Assembly: GCF_020740795.1 (NCBI RefSeq)
Contig: NC_067290.1
Location: 21,337,001 to 21,401,000, forward strand
Reading direction: 5' to 3'
Source: Apus apus
Lineage: Eukaryota; Chordata; Aves; Apodiformes; Apodidae
Length of the DNA stretch: 64,000 nucleotides
The translations under genes were made by a program, and so were the position numbers. Below, one piece after another: positions 62,546 through 64,000 of the stretch (within the stretch, counting starts at the first letter, position 1; each line of letters opens with the position of its first letter). The notes under the pieces are model-generated. The model had not been told where the DNA came from. It was given only the letters and a program-made list of their open reading frames with translations, and did no database searches.

Positions 62546-64000
62546 GTGAGGATACACTGGTTGTAGCATGGAAGCTGCTTGCTCTGCACCACATCACCTT
62601 TGTTTATTTGAACATTACAGATACCCTGCCAGCTAAGTGCTGTTATCTTGTCATACGAACAAGTAAGAGAACTAGTCCTCCCTCTGTGGCCTGTTTTATC
62701 TGCACGCAGTGAAGTGCCACAGTCACTGGGCACTGACACCACTGCAGCAAGGTATCCTGCCTGTGCACCAAAGTGACTGGGGCCCAGGACAAGTGTTGGT
62801 TTCTGTATGCCTTAGCTTTTCCACGTGAGATCTCTGGGAGGCTGCAAGGCTTCAGACACTCTTGAGCCATTTGAGATGCCCAGATGAAAAATGTGTGGCA
62901 TTTCTGTAGGACGGTACTGGTGTGGTTCCTTCACCAGATACAGAGCTCTAAAAATATGAGCCCACCTGGGTACCTGCCTTTTCACACTTTCCACTTTTAA
63001 GCCTTTGTAGTAATGGTAGAATTCAGCACTATGCTGGTCAGTAATTCAAGTCACTGTAAGAAATGGGAATATTTACTTGTGACTAAAAATGTGAGGTATG
63101 GTGATAAGCAACTTGGCAACAGCAGTTGTCCCCAGCAGCTGTAATTCTCCCTTGAAAGGCATTTGAGTCACAAACTACTTGGGATTTGGCGTCACTCTGC
63201 AGGACCAGAGTTGCACTGCACGTTGCTTCAGCAGTTATGAAAGGTCTCAGTTTCCTGCTAAAGATCCGTTACCTCTGATTTCCTCGGGGAGATTACCAAG
63301 ATGGGGCAGGCAAAGCTGCGTCTCTGCTGTCATCTGGAGGTGCCGCTGGAGCTTCAGGGAAAGGGCAGCAAGGCCCACGGCACGGGACACAGGGGTCCAA
63401 CCGTGGGGAAGGCAGCTGAAGTCACCCTCCAAAGCCATGCACATCCTCTCCCAGAGGAACATTCACAGCTGTTCCTGCAAAAGGAGGGAGGCTCTGTTGT
63501 CCTGGCTCCTTAGGAAGGACATCATCAGCACAACACTATCATTTGCATATTAATGTCCAAAGTGTGCATTTGAAATCCAAGGGGCTGTTTAAGTCCCATC
63601 CACAGGACAGGTTGGAGTCCTTTGCCCTGGACTACCTAAGCCCATAAATAACTGCTTTTGCACAACAGCTTTCAGGGAAAAGTGACAGGAACCTTGTTTC
63701 TGGTTCGCTTCACTGCTCTACTTCCTGAGATTTAATCTTGAGCTAAAACCAGGGTGGCCCAGACCTCTGCTGGGGCTGGTCCCTCCTGTACACCCCATGC
63801 TGAACCCGAAGCTGCCAGAGCTCTGCTGTTATCTGTTCTCCCACTAGGAGTGAAACCAAATAAGTCATATTTCATCTGCAACAGCCAGCCCCCTTCCCCC
63901 ATGCCCCTGCTTCCCCCTGCCTCCATCTCCCACGGGCCAGGATTGGGGCTGGGAAGGTGACAGTCCCACCAACAACTTGTCAAGCTCTCTCCTGATCTGA
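62546..64000. other. Upstream intergenic sequence, nothing recognised
   Basis: Ordinary composition without a recognisable gene, repeat family or RNA gene. Short overlapping frames at 63.18-63.55 kb are on both strands and unassigned. The right edge is GC-richer but shows no exon signature that I can support. Confidence 0.6.

Noticed and set aside
58991..64000. 5' exons of THUMPD3, the upstream neighbour in mammals
   Set aside because: None of the conserved THUMPD3 N-terminal sequence was found in either strand; it probably lies further out.
1..64000. tRNA, rRNA, CRISPR array, endogenous retrovirus or bacterial-type operon
   Set aside because: No tRNA B-box with cloverleaf context, no rRNA stretch, no spaced direct repeats of CRISPR type, no LTR pairs or retroviral gag/pol/env motifs were recognised.

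Overview
This is a piece of a bird nuclear genome. Two things show it. At least five clear and two probable fragments of CR1 LINE retrotransposons are present, including one with the avian-type 3' end of tandem ATTCTATG octamers. The only recognisable gene has the vertebrate multi-exon structure with canonical splice sites. The species cannot be named from this window. CR1 pieces cover roughly 4% of it.

The gene is SRGAP3 (SLIT-ROBO Rho GTPase-activating protein 3, also called WRP or MEGAP), on the minus strand. Its start codon is at 57952 in a CpG-island promoter, and transcription runs towards position 1. Four coding exons are present: exon 1 (57886-57952), exon 2 (10020-10212), exon 3 (6636-6798) and the first 38 bases of exon 4 (1-38), which is cut by the window edge. 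All junctions are GT/AG and the phases join without a break. Together they encode residues 1-153 plus two bases of the next codon, the first half of the F-BAR membrane-bending domain. The rest of the F-BAR domain, the RhoGAP domain and the SH3 domain lie beyond the left edge. Intron 1 is 47.7 kb, intron 2 is 3.2 kb and intron 3 is 6.6 kb.

Layout: 1-6.8 kb holds exons 3 and 4 and intron 3. 6.8-10.2 kb holds intron 2 and exon 2. 10.2-57.9 kb is the giant first intron, with all seven CR1 fragments, two short tandem repeats, and isolated CpG-dense patches that may be regulatory. 57.4-59.0 kb is the promoter CpG island, with an inverted CCAAT box, a GC-box cluster, G-quadruplex-prone DNA, a short upstream ORF, and a striking 24-unit GC-rich minisatellite with mixed 17- and 20-bp units. 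59-64 kb is upstream intergenic DNA with no recognisable gene. One short GC-rich stretch there (62413-62545) looks like an unassigned plus-strand exon.

No RNA gene, CRISPR array, virus or operon was seen. The features most worth following up are the promoter-side minisatellite, the candidate exon at 62.4 kb, the inverted CR1 pair inside intron 1, and the intronic CpG patch at 54.2-54.5 kb.
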